NCBI GenBank assembly: GCA_027483425.1
Contig: JAIXUR010000097.1
Span: 1 to 6,815 of the forward strand
Direction: 5' to 3'
From: Cyanobacteriota bacterium
GTDB lineage: Bacteria; Cyanobacteriota; Cyanobacteriia; Phormidesmidales; Phormidesmidaceae
Length of the DNA: 6,815 nucleotides
Under the pieces are notes generated by a model. The model had not been told where the DNA came from, made no database searches, and saw only the letters and a list, made by a program, of their open reading frames with translations. The position numbers were made by a program, and so were the translations under genes. Position 1 is the stretch's first letter, and the number at the start of each line of letters is the position of its first letter. Below are positions 1 to 5,208 of this stretch, in pieces.

Positions 1-1
1 C

Positions 2-1108
2 ATGCGCGAAGCGATCGAGCGCGGCGCCAGCCTCCAGGCCGAGTGGGAGGCCACCCTCACCACCTACCGCACCCAATACCCCGCCGAAGCCGCTGAGTTT
101 GAGCGCCTGCTGTCTGGTCAACTCCCCGAGGGCTGGGCCGACGCGCTGCCCACCTACACCCCCGCCGACAAGGCCCTGGCCACCCGGAAAAATTCCGAGG
201 TCACCCTCAATGCCCTGGCTCCGGCTCTACCCGAGCTGATTGGCGGCTCCGCCGACCTCACCCACTCGAACCTGACCGAGCTCAAAATCTCCGGCAGCTT
301 CCAGAAAGGGGCCTACGAAAACCGTAACCTGCGCTTTGGGGTGCGGGAGCACGGCATGGGTGCGATCTGCAACGGCATTGCCCTGCACAACTCCGGGCTG
401 ATTCCCTACTGCGCCACCTTCCTGGTGTTCGCCGACTACATGCGGGCGGCCATTCGCCTGTCGGCCCTCTCCCAGGCGGGCGTGATCTACGTCATGACCC
501 ACGACTCCATTGGCCTGGGCGAAGATGGCCCTACCCACCAGCCGGTGGAAACCATTGCCTCCCTTCGGGCCATTCCTAACCTAATTGTGATTCGCCCCGC
601 CGATGGCACCGAGACCTCTGGGGCCTACAAGGTGGCGGTAGAGCACCGCAAGACCCCTACTCTGATGGCCTTTAGCCGTCAGAACCTGCCCAATCTGCCC
701 GGTTCTTCCATCGAAGGGGTAGCCAAGGGCGCTTACACCGTCGATGACTGTGACGGCACCCCCGACCTGATTTTGATCGGCACCGGTAGCGAAGTGAGCC
801 TCTGCGTGAAGGCGGCGGAAGAGCTGCGCAAGGCGGGTACCAAAGTGCGGGTGGTCTCCATGCCCTCCTGGGAACTGTTTGATGCCCAAGATGCCGCCTA
901 CCGCGAGTCGGTACTGCCCAAGGCCGTGACCAAGCGCCTGGCCGTGGAAGCCGGTATTACCATGGGCTGGTGCCGCTACGTGGGTGGCGAAGGCGACGTG
1001 ATCGGCGTTGACCGCTTCGGAGCCTCGGCCCCCGGCGACCTGGTGATGGAGAAGTTTGGCTTTACCGTGGAGAACGTGGTCAGCAAAGCCAAGGCTCTGC
1101 TGGGCTAG
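2..1108 (+). CDS. tkt: Transketolase, C-terminal half (5' end outside window)
   Basis: This encodes the last 368 residues of a transketolase, a thiamine-diphosphate enzyme of about 670 residues. It transfers two-carbon ketol units in the Calvin cycle and the pentose phosphate pathway, in the cytosol. Visible in the fragment are the GGSADLT motif (residues 81-87), the VREHGM motif with the catalytic Glu that contacts the ThDP aminopyrimidine (E116), THDS (166-169, active-site His), and GEDGPTHQP (173-181). The C-terminal domain ends with VDRFGASAPGD followed by EKFGFT. The Met at position 2 is not a real start: the pyrimidine-binding domain begins well inside this fragment, and the N-terminal PP domain must lie upstream of the window. 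The frame is intact to the TAG stop. A strong hairpin terminator lies about 95 bp downstream, so the gene is probably last in its transcript. The identification is very secure. I cannot tell a second paralogue apart from the main enzyme. Confidence 0.97.
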   Translation: MREAIERGASLQAEWEATLTTYRTQYPAEAAEFERLLSGQLPEGWADALPTYTPADKALATRKNSEVTLNALAPALPELIGGSADLTHSNLTELKISGSFQKGAYENRNLRFGVREHGMGAICNGIALHNSGLIPYCATFLVFADYMRAAIRLSALSQAGVIYVMTHDSIGLGEDGPTHQPVETIASLRAIPNLIVIRPADGTETSGAYKVAVEHRKTPTLMAFSRQNLPNLPGSSIEGVAKGAYTVDDCDGTPDLILIGTGSEVSLCVKAAEELRKAGTKVRVVSMPSWELFDAQDAAYRESVLPKAVTKRLAVEAGITMGWCRYVGGEGDVIGVDRFGASAPGDLVMEKFGFTVENVVSKAKALLG

Positions 1109-1132
1109 CCTAGCCAGGCAGAATGGGAAACT

Positions 1133-1173
1133 CTTGTTTCAAACCCCTGTGAAACAAGGGTTTGAAACAAGGG
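1133..1173. repeat. 14-bp perfect inverted repeat with nested direct repeats
   Basis: CTTGTTTCAAACCC (1133-1146) is the exact reverse complement of GGGTTTGAAACAAG (1158-1171), leaving an 11-nt loop. The word TGAAACAAGGG also occurs twice in direct orientation (1150-1160 and 1163-1173). The left arm (1133-1141) can therefore pair either with the first direct copy (1150-1158) or with the second, giving two mutually exclusive hairpins. No T-tract follows, so it is not a classical intrinsic terminator. It could stabilise the 3' end of the tkt mRNA or be a dispersed repeat. Confidence 0.75.
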
Positions 1174-1202
1174 AAAATGGATGCTTTATTGATGGCTGAT
1201 CG

Positions 1203-1236
1203 CAAAAGGAGTAGCTCTCACGGGCTACTCCTTTTG
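1203..1236 (+). terminator. Intrinsic terminator, probably for tkt
   Basis: A 13-bp perfect stem (1203-1215 pairing with 1224-1236; core AAAAGGAGTAGC / GCTACTCCTTTT) encloses the 8-nt loop TCTCACGG. The 3' arm ends in TTTTG and is followed by TTTG, a U-rich tail. The A-run on the 5' arm makes it potentially bidirectional. It lies 94 bp after the transketolase stop codon. Confidence 0.85.
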
Positions 1237-1248
1237 TTTGTACCCTCA

Positions 1249-1378
1249 GAGGTTGTTTGAAAAGCCGAAGAGCGTTTCAGGTCATACCTTTGGAGTAGGC
1301 CAATGGCCTCAAAATTCAGCGGTTTTGCTGCCTCTTGGCGTCAAACTATACCTGGGGCAACCCTTTTCAAACAACCTC
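1249..1378. mobile_element. MITE-like 130-bp non-autonomous element
   Basis: The ends are perfect inverted repeats: GAGGTTGTTTGAAAAG (1249-1264) against CTTTTCAAACAACCTC (1363-1378). The element is flanked by the trinucleotide TCA on both sides (1246-1248 and 1379-1381), which fits a 3-bp target duplication. The interior, about 98 bp, has no ORF, so any transposition would need a transposase supplied in trans. The GAG terminus and a TNA-type 3-bp duplication match what is known of the IS5 family, IS1031 subgroup. That assignment is inference from the ends alone. It sits just past the tkt terminator, a neutral insertion site. Confidence 0.65.
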
Positions 1379-1405
1379 TCATCCCTATAGGCATTACCTA
1401 ATAAA

Positions 1406-1428
1406 TAGCCCCCTGAGTTAGGGGGCTA
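1406..1428 (-). terminator. Hairpin, probable terminator of the minus-strand small gene
   Basis: TAGCCCCC (1406-1413) pairs perfectly with GGGGGCTA (1421-1428) around the loop TGAGTTA. Read on the minus strand, the stem is followed by the U-rich stretch TTTATTA, as expected for an intrinsic terminator. On the plus strand no T-tract follows. It lies 72 bp beyond the stop of the small minus-strand CDS at 1500-1667. Confidence 0.6.
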
Positions 1429-1448
1429 GAATGTCCTATCTTAGCTGT

Positions 1449-1469
1449 AGGGTGGGCCGTGCCCACCCT
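1449..1469. repeat. AGGGTGGGC/GCCCACCCT palindrome, dispersed-repeat type
   Basis: AGGGTGGGC (1449-1457) and GCCCACCCT (1461-1469) form a 9-bp perfect stem with a CGT loop, preceded by TGT. Short palindromes of the form GTAGGGTGGGC-nnn-GCCCACC are familiar, from memory, as high-copy intergenic repeats in many cyanobacterial genomes. This copy fits that pattern. There is no T-tract on either side, so a dispersed repeat is more likely than a terminator. Confidence 0.6.
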
Positions 1470-1499
1470 TGAGGAAACCATTGAGAAGTCGCCTTAACC

Positions 1500-1667
1500 C
1501 TAGAGAATTTCTACGGTCTCGCCGTAGGTATCCCCGTCAAAAGGCTGCACTCCAACGGCAGGATAATTGTCGTCATCGGGGCCAAATATCCTGCCAACAG
1601 GTTCGGCAAAATATTGCAGCAACCCATTAAAAAAGTAGCCTAACACTGAGAGATTTAGATCTTTCAT
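1500..1667 (-). CDS. Small uncharacterised protein, 55 residues
   Basis: I do not recognise a named family. The ATG at 1667 is chosen because GAGGTG lies 6 nt upstream (1674-1679). The longer reading starts from TTG at 1703 and has no comparable ribosome binding site. The protein has an amphipathic or hydrophobic N-terminal half (LSVLGYFFNGLLQYFAEPV, about residues 6-24), then an acidic Pro/Gly/Asp-rich tail with FGPDDDNYPAVGVQPFDGD (28-46). The hydrophobic part is interrupted by polar residues and is more like a membrane-surface helix than a confident TM span. It carries no Cys and few basic residues. It is divergent from the TPR gene and has a plausible terminator at 1406-1428. An independent ribosome binding site, terminator and structured composition argue that it is a real gene, but its function is unknown. 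Confidence 0.6.
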   Translation of the reverse strand: MKDLNLSVLGYFFNGLLQYFAEPVGRIFGPDDDNYPAVGVQPFDGDTYGETVEIL

Positions 1668-1673
1668 GACTGG

Positions 1674-1679
1674 CACCTC
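1674..1679 (-). promoter_or_regulatory. Ribosome binding site deciding the start of the 55-residue gene
   Basis: On the minus strand this reads GAGGTG, 6 nt before the ATG at 1667. It favours that ATG over the in-frame TTG 12 codons upstream. Confidence 0.6.
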
Positions 1680-1773
1680 GTGGAAAAGGAATAGTGATGT
1701 CAACGTAGTCTATAGGCTATAGCGATGTAGCGACGGACAGTTTTCTTGTGTAGCCTGACACTTAAATCCTAAC

Positions 1774-1797
1774 GGGATCAACCGGTTGCTTGATCCC
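1774..1797. repeat. 8-bp perfect inverted repeat, possible operator
   Basis: GGGATCAA (1774-1781) and TTGATCCC (1790-1797) are perfectly complementary around an 8-nt spacer. No T-tract follows. It lies in the divergent region, just upstream of the first promoter-like block, and its right arm overlaps the start of that repeated block. A dyad of this size upstream of a promoter could be a regulator site, but nothing identifies the regulator. Confidence 0.4.
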
Positions 1798-1892
1798 CAT
1801 GGTGATCATTCTTTACAACGACTGGCCAAGGCGCTATAGGATTATGAGCGACTTGATCTTAACGGTGACTATTCTTTACAACGGTTGGCAAG
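1789..1892 (+). repeat. Tandem duplicated block, 63-bp period, upstream of the TPR gene
   Basis: Positions 1789-1830 and 1852-1892 align over 42 columns with 33 identities and one single-base gap. The shared core is CTTGATC, then GGTGA, then ATTCTTTACAACG, then TGGC and AAG. The period is 63 bp. The block carries a -35-like TTTACA in each copy, so the duplication appears to have copied a promoter upstream element. Conservation falls off beyond the AAG, where the -10 regions lie. Confidence 0.7.
1812..1840 (+). promoter_or_regulatory. Candidate distal promoter of the TPR gene
   Basis: TTTACA (1812-1817) and TATAGG (1835-1840) are separated by 17 bp, a sigma-70-like arrangement. Initiation would fall near 1847, giving a leader of about 120 nt. 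It is predicted by eye only. Confidence 0.35.
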
Positions 1893-1904
1893 TTGTAATA
1901 TAGA
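1875..1904 (+). promoter_or_regulatory. Candidate proximal promoter of the TPR gene
   Basis: TTTACA (1875-1880) and TATAGA (1899-1904) are separated by 18 bp, in the second copy of the duplicated block. The overlapping TAATAT (1896-1901) is an alternative -10. Initiation near 1911 would give a leader of about 55 nt before the GTG start. Confidence 0.45.
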
Positions 1905-1951
1905 GAGTGCACCGTTTAATCACTCGGCTTAGCAGTATCGGTTTAGCAGTC

Positions 1952-1957
1952 AAGGAG
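1952..1957 (+). promoter_or_regulatory. Ribosome binding site supporting the GTG start of the TPR gene
   Basis: AAGGAG lies 8 nt before the GTG at 1966. It is a near-consensus site, and there is no in-frame ATG near the N terminus, so it settles the start. Confidence 0.8.
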
Positions 1958-1965
1958 AGTTTCCT

Positions 1966-3135
1966 GTGAGACGCAGTCACGCGGCGATCGCCATTTTGTT
2001 CGGGTTCATAGGCAGCTGGGCGGTAGTGCCCAGGGCCATAGCCGCCGCCGTACCGGGGATCTCGTCCCCGGCATTGAGCATTCCCTTTCCCGAGACCTCT
2101 CCTTGGCTGGCCCAGGCCACCAGCTCTAGCCTCAGTACCGACCAGCAGGAGCAGGTAGATGAACTGCTGCGCCAGGGACAAACCCGAGTCACGGCCCGAG
2201 ACTACGCTGGGGCGATTGCCATCTACCAGCAGGCCGCCGCGATCGATGGCCAAAACCCCCGGCTGTTTTCGGGCATTGCCTACCTGTACGTACAGCAGGG
2301 CGAGTATAGCGAGGCCATTGCCGCCTACCAGCGGGCGATCGCCCTCGACGGCGACAACCTGCCCTTTCGCTACGGCCTGGCCCTCAGTCAGTACAAAAAT
2401 GGCCAGCTCGACGAGGCCCTGGCCACCTACGAGAGCATTCTCGCCCTCAGTCCCCGGGAGGTCAACGCCCAGCTCGGCATTGGCGGCATTCAGATCGAGC
2501 GCAGCGACTACGATGACGCCCTCACCACCTACCAAAACCTAGCCCGCCTGGCCCCTGGCAATGCCCAGGTGTACGAGGCCCTGGGCGCGCTCTACATTCA
2601 GCAAGAGGACTACGAGGAGGCCCTCACCTACCTCAACCAGGGGCTGCGGGCAAACCCCAACGACGGCAATCTCTACGTCAGCATTGCCAACATCTACCTA
2701 ATCCAAGATAACTACCCGGAGGCCACCAAGAACCTGCGCGAAGCGGTGCGGGTAGACCCACAAAATGCAGAGGTTCAGCACCTGATGGGCTATGTGCTCT
2801 ATCAACAGGGCGATCGCGAAGCGGCCTTTGACTACCTGGTGCGGGCGGTGCGCCTCGACCCTGACCTCGTGGCCGCCCACGCCCTGCTCGGCGAACTGAT
2901 GCTCGAACGCGAGCAGTACCTGCAGGCGGTGCTCTCTTACCGTCAGGTGGTCGAGGCCCGGCCCGAAGACCCCGCCGCCTTCTACAACCTGGGCCTAGCA
3001 CTGTGGGGGCAAGGTTTCCAAGCCCAAGCCCTGTCCAATGTGGAACTGTCAGCGATTTTGTACGAGCGCCAGGGCGATACCGCAGGGGCCGCCCGCGCCC
3101 GCGAACTCATGGCCCTATGGGGCTACGAGCCATAG
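1966..3135 (+). CDS. Exported tetratricopeptide-repeat protein
   Basis: This is a 389-residue protein starting at GTG, fixed by AAGGAG 8 nt upstream. Residues 1-27 look like a Sec signal peptide: MRRSH, a hydrophobic core AAIAILFGFIGSWAVV, then an AxA-type site around RAIAAA. The mature protein should reach the periplasm or thylakoid lumen. A low-complexity Ser/Pro/Thr linker (about 28-58) is followed by nine consecutive 34-residue TPRs with no gaps (63-96, 97-130, and so on to 335-368). Most carry the usual G/A-Y pattern and a terminal D/N-P-type turn. The protein ends with a short capping helix (369-389). TPR arrays form superhelices that bind peptides or partner proteins, and in cyanobacteria exported ones often act as assembly factors or envelope scaffolds. 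No catalytic domain is present. The specific partner cannot be inferred: the flanking genes are unrelated and its own promoter region implies a single-gene unit. Confidence 0.9.
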   Translation: MRRSHAAIAILFGFIGSWAVVPRAIAAAVPGISSPALSIPFPETSPWLAQATSSSLSTDQQEQVDELLRQGQTRVTARDYAGAIAIYQQAAAIDGQNPRLFSGIAYLYVQQGEYSEAIAAYQRAIALDGDNLPFRYGLALSQYKNGQLDEALATYESILALSPREVNAQLGIGGIQIERSDYDDALTTYQNLARLAPGNAQVYEALGALYIQQEDYEEALTYLNQGLRANPNDGNLYVSIANIYLIQDNYPEATKNLREAVRVDPQNAEVQHLMGYVLYQQGDREAAFDYLVRAVRLDPDLVAAHALLGELMLEREQYLQAVLSYRQVVEARPEDPAAFYNLGLALWGQGFQAQALSNVELSAILYERQGDTAGAARARELMALWGYEP

Positions 3136-3170
3136 CCCATGCCTGAGTACCGCCACTGGGCCTTTAGTCG

Positions 3171-3186
3171 CCAGGGGCAACCCTGG
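3171..3186. repeat. GNRA-loop hairpin after the TPR gene
   Basis: CCAGGG (3171-3176) and CCCTGG (3181-3186) enclose GCAA, a stable GNRA tetraloop. It lies 35 bp past the TPR stop in the 140-bp convergent gap before pmbA. No T-tract follows, so it is at best a 3'-end stabiliser. I see no classical terminator in this gap on either strand. Confidence 0.35.
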
Positions 3187-3275
3187 CATCGCTGCGGCGA
3201 CACCATCACCCACTAATCATAATCGGGCCATGATCGGCGGGCGACGGTGCTATATCTGTCCGGCCTGCCAGCCGA

Positions 3276-4580
3276 TTAGCTGCTCGTAATCGACAGCCCA
3301 TCCAACAGCACCGAGGGCGTGTAGCAAGATCCATTCCAGTCGGCATCGCAGCCCAGTTCCACATTGTCCTTCAGGGCGGTGTAGACATTGCCCGCCACCA
3401 TGGTGTCTTTGACCCGGCCGACCAGCTCGCCCCGGTAAATGCGGTAACCCAGGTCGACATTGACCGAAAAATCGCCCGAAATGCCTGCCCCGCCCCCCAA
3501 AATCTGATCCACCAAAATGCCATTGTCGACCCTGGCCACCAGCTCCGCCAAGGACTGAGTCCCCGGCTGCACGAGCATGTTGTAGAGGCTGGGAGTCGGG
3601 TAACTGCCCAGGCCCGGACGAAAACCATTGCCGGTCGACCCACCGCCTAGGCGGCGGCCCACAGTGCGATCGCAGTAAAACAGCGTCACCACCCCCTGCT
3701 CAATAAACACCAGCCGCTGGGTGGGGGTGCCTTCGTCGTCAAAGGGACAGCTAAAGGGACCCGCCTCCGGGTCCTGCCATAGGGTAATGCGGGGAGAGGT
3801 CATCTGCTCACCCAGGGCGCTGCTCCAGGGAGACGATCGCTCCACCACCCGCTTGCCGCTGAGGGCCGACTGGAGCGTGCCCCACACCATATCAGCGGCC
3901 TTGGCGGTAAAAATGACCGGCATGCGGCCCGTCTCTACCGCCGCCGATTGCTCGGCCCAGGCCAGCCGCTGCAACACTTGGCTAGCCAGGGCGTCGCCGT
4001 CTAAACTATCGCGCTGGGTTTGGCCATCGCCGACGCTTAAAAAGTCATCGCCCCGTACCCAGTCCGCCGATAGGTAGCTGCTGAGGGTGGCGTCGCTGTA
4101 GCGGCAGTCAAGGCCCTGGGTATTGAGAATGCGGGTGGTTTCGATGTCGCACTCGACATCCACACCGCAGATGACGTCGGGGTAGGCGCTGCGAATGCGA
4201 TCGATCATGCCCTCACCCCACGCGATCAGCTGCTCCACCGGCACCCCATGGCCCATATCAGGGTAGTGGCGATTGAGGCCCCCAACCAGGTCGATGGTTT
4301 CGGGGTCGTTTAGGGCGCTAATGGCCAAGGCCTTGTCCACAATGGGGTCTGGGTCGACGTTGCCGTAGGCCACCGCCAGCCCAGGCCGACCGTTCACCCA
4401 CAGCCGCAGGGCGGTACCCAGGGCGGCGGAGGTTTCCAGCTGTTTCAGACGGTTGGCCTCAAAGAATACCGGCTGCGATCGCGATCGCGATTGCAACACC
4501 TCCGCCGCTTCGGCCCCTCGCTGGAGGGCCAGGTCAATCAATTTCTCAGCCAGCGAATCGTCGGTCAGGCCAGACACCAT
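3276..4580 (-). CDS. pmbA: PmbA/TldE family protein (TldD/PmbA metallopeptidase partner)
   Basis: This protein of 434 residues is a PmbA/TldE homologue. In characterised bacteria TldD and TldE form a cytosolic hetero-complex that degrades unfolded peptides and cleaves leaders of modified peptides such as microcins. TldD carries the zinc HExxxH site and TldE is the non-metal subunit. No HExxxH is present here, consistent with TldE. Family signatures, numbered from the ATG at 4580, are the N-terminal block EKLIDLALQRGAEAAEV (12-28), PFDDEGTPTQR (279-289), NGFRPG (318-323), the Gly-rich GGGAGISGDFSVNVDLGY (362-379) and GRVKDTMVAGNVY (388-400). An in-frame ATG at 4619 would add 13 residues. The inner start gives an N terminus of usual length for the family, but neither has a good ribosome binding site. 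It is convergent with the TPR gene and divergent from the tRNA. The catalytic TldD partner is not in this window. Confidence 0.93.
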   Translation of the reverse strand: MVSGLTDDSLAEKLIDLALQRGAEAAEVLQSRSRSQPVFFEANRLKQLETSAALGTALRLWVNGRPGLAVAYGNVDPDPIVDKALAISALNDPETIDLVGGLNRHYPDMGHGVPVEQLIAWGEGMIDRIRSAYPDVICGVDVECDIETTRILNTQGLDCRYSDATLSSYLSADWVRGDDFLSVGDGQTQRDSLDGDALASQVLQRLAWAEQSAAVETGRMPVIFTAKAADMVWGTLQSALSGKRVVERSSPWSSALGEQMTSPRITLWQDPEAGPFSCPFDDEGTPTQRLVFIEQGVVTLFYCDRTVGRRLGGGSTGNGFRPGLGSYPTPSLYNMLVQPGTQSLAELVARVDNGILVDQILGGGAGISGDFSVNVDLGYRIYRGELVGRVKDTMVAGNVYTALKDNVELGCDADWNGSCYTPSVLLDGLSITSS

Positions 4581-4742
4581 AGCAGTCCGTGGGCGGGGGC
4601 AAGATAGAATCCCCTCCATCTTCGCGGATAGCGGTACCTCTGCAAAGGGCGCGATCGCAGATGGGGTGCCGATGGCCCCTCACCTCCGCCAGTTTGATCA
4701 GGGTTTTCAGCCCCAGGGTCGTCGGCAAACCCGATTCGGCGG

Positions 4743-4748
4743 TAGAAT
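4743..4748 (+). promoter_or_regulatory. Candidate -10 element of the tRNA-Ser gene
   Basis: TAGAAT lies 13 bp before the first base of the tRNA, so transcription would begin a few bases upstream of the mature 5' end. I see no good -35 at 15-19 bp spacing. Confidence 0.4.
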
Positions 4749-4761
4749 AGCGTAGCCCCTT

Positions 4762-4846
4762 GGAGAGGTGGCAGAGTGGTTGAATGCGGCAGTCTCGAAA
4801 ACTGCTTTGGGGAAACCCAACGAGGGTTCGAATCCCTCCCTCTCCG
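4762..4846 (+). tRNA. tRNA-Ser (anticodon CGA)
   Basis: This is an 85-nt class II tRNA that decodes UCG serine codons. The acceptor stem GGAGAGG (4762-4768) pairs with CCTCTCC (4839-4845), followed by the discriminator G that is typical of serine tRNAs. The anticodon stem GCAGT/ACTGC (4789-4793, 4801-4805) encloses CTCGAAA with anticodon CGA at 4796-4798. The long variable arm TTGGG-GAAA-CCCAA (4807-4820) is the serine hallmark. The T arm GAGGG-TTCGAAT-CCCTC spans 4822-4838. The 3' CCA is not encoded and must be added after transcription. Confidence 0.97.
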
Positions 4847-4956
4847 TTGATTTTCAAGGCTTTCAGCCCTCACTCTAAGTGCTACCCCCCAGTAGATAGG
4901 GTTGTTTTTTACTCAAAGTGCCCATCTGTGTAGAAAAAAGTCTACGGCCGCCCATG

Positions 4957-4986
4957 AAAAACCCCGCTGGTTGAGGCGGGGTTTTT
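4957..4986. terminator. Bidirectional intrinsic terminator between tRNA-Ser and the DUF4278 gene
   Basis: An 11-bp perfect stem, AAAAACCCCGC (4957-4967) with GCGGGGTTTTT (4976-4986), encloses TGGTTGAG. The A/T ends give a U-tract on both strands. It lies 42 bp past the stop of the minus-strand DUF4278 gene and 110 bp past the tRNA, so it can end both convergent transcripts. Confidence 0.9.
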
Positions 4987-5028
4987 AGGAGAGTTGAGCT
5001 CGTTGTGGTCTCGGAGAAAAGCTGTGGT

Positions 5029-5208
5029 CTAGCGGGCGTAGTGAACGCCCCGATAGGTGAGGTCTGCCGCCTGGTGGCGTTGAATAACAGTGAACTGCTT
5101 GCGGGCGTAGGGACGGCCCAGAAACGTGGCCGTTTCAACCGTGGCGATCGCATCAACAGCGGGGGTAGCAGAGACTTCGTAGGATTGTCCACGATAGGTG
5201 AGTTGCAT
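5029..5208 (-). CDS. DUF4278 domain-containing protein, 59 residues
   Basis: A small basic protein opens with MQLTYRGQSYEV and closes with LTYRGVHYAR. The LTYRG-x-x-Y motif at both ends (residues 3-10 and 50-57) is what I recognise as the DUF4278 signature, seen mainly in cyanobacteria. Between them lies TATFLGRPYARKQFTV (27-42), the usual RGxxY-type middle part. It has no signal peptide, TM segment or Cys. The ATG at 5208 has AGGAG 9 nt upstream (5218-5222), and the stop is followed by the terminator at 4957-4986, so this is a complete gene. The function of the family is unknown; several members are small, single-domain and stress- or nutrient-associated only by hearsay, so I assign no role. 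It is transcribed in the same direction as the pst-side genes, but 174 bp separate it from the next one. Confidence 0.88.
   Translation of the reverse strand: MQLTYRGQSYEVSATPAVDAIATVETATFLGRPYARKQFTVIQRHQAADLTYRGVHYAR

Larger units (their letters stand above)
1109..1499. other. Gene-free, repeat-rich spacer after tkt
   Basis: This 391-bp stretch holds no credible coding sequence on either strand. In order it contains a 14-bp inverted repeat with nested direct repeats (1133-1173), the likely tkt terminator (1203-1236), a MITE-like element (1249-1378), a GC-rich hairpin oriented as a minus-strand terminator (1406-1428) and a GGGTGGGC/GCCCACCC palindrome (1449-1469). Five separate inverted repeats in under 400 bp is dense even for a cyanobacterial intergenic region. 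Confidence 0.8.

Noticed and set aside
1876..2535. Minus-strand open frame of 219 codons opposite the TPR gene
   Set aside because: It is antisense to a clear signal-peptide and TPR coding sequence and crosses its promoter region. Its composition mirrors the TPR codons.
3140..3217. 25-codon plus-strand ORF (MPEYRHWAFSRQ...) right after the TPR gene
   Set aside because: It is too short, has no ribosome binding site and overlaps the GNRA hairpin. It is most likely chance.
4546..4873. Minus-strand frames across the tRNA-Ser region
   Set aside because: They run antisense through a structurally perfect tRNA gene. The GGIRTLVGF/RDSNPR-type peptides are the well-known artefact of translating tRNA-Ser antisense.
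4884..4910. Possible terminator ACCCCCC...GGGTTGTTTTTT after the tRNA
   Set aside because: The T-run is real but the stem is only about 4 bp, and the much stronger hairpin at 4957-4986 lies just downstream.
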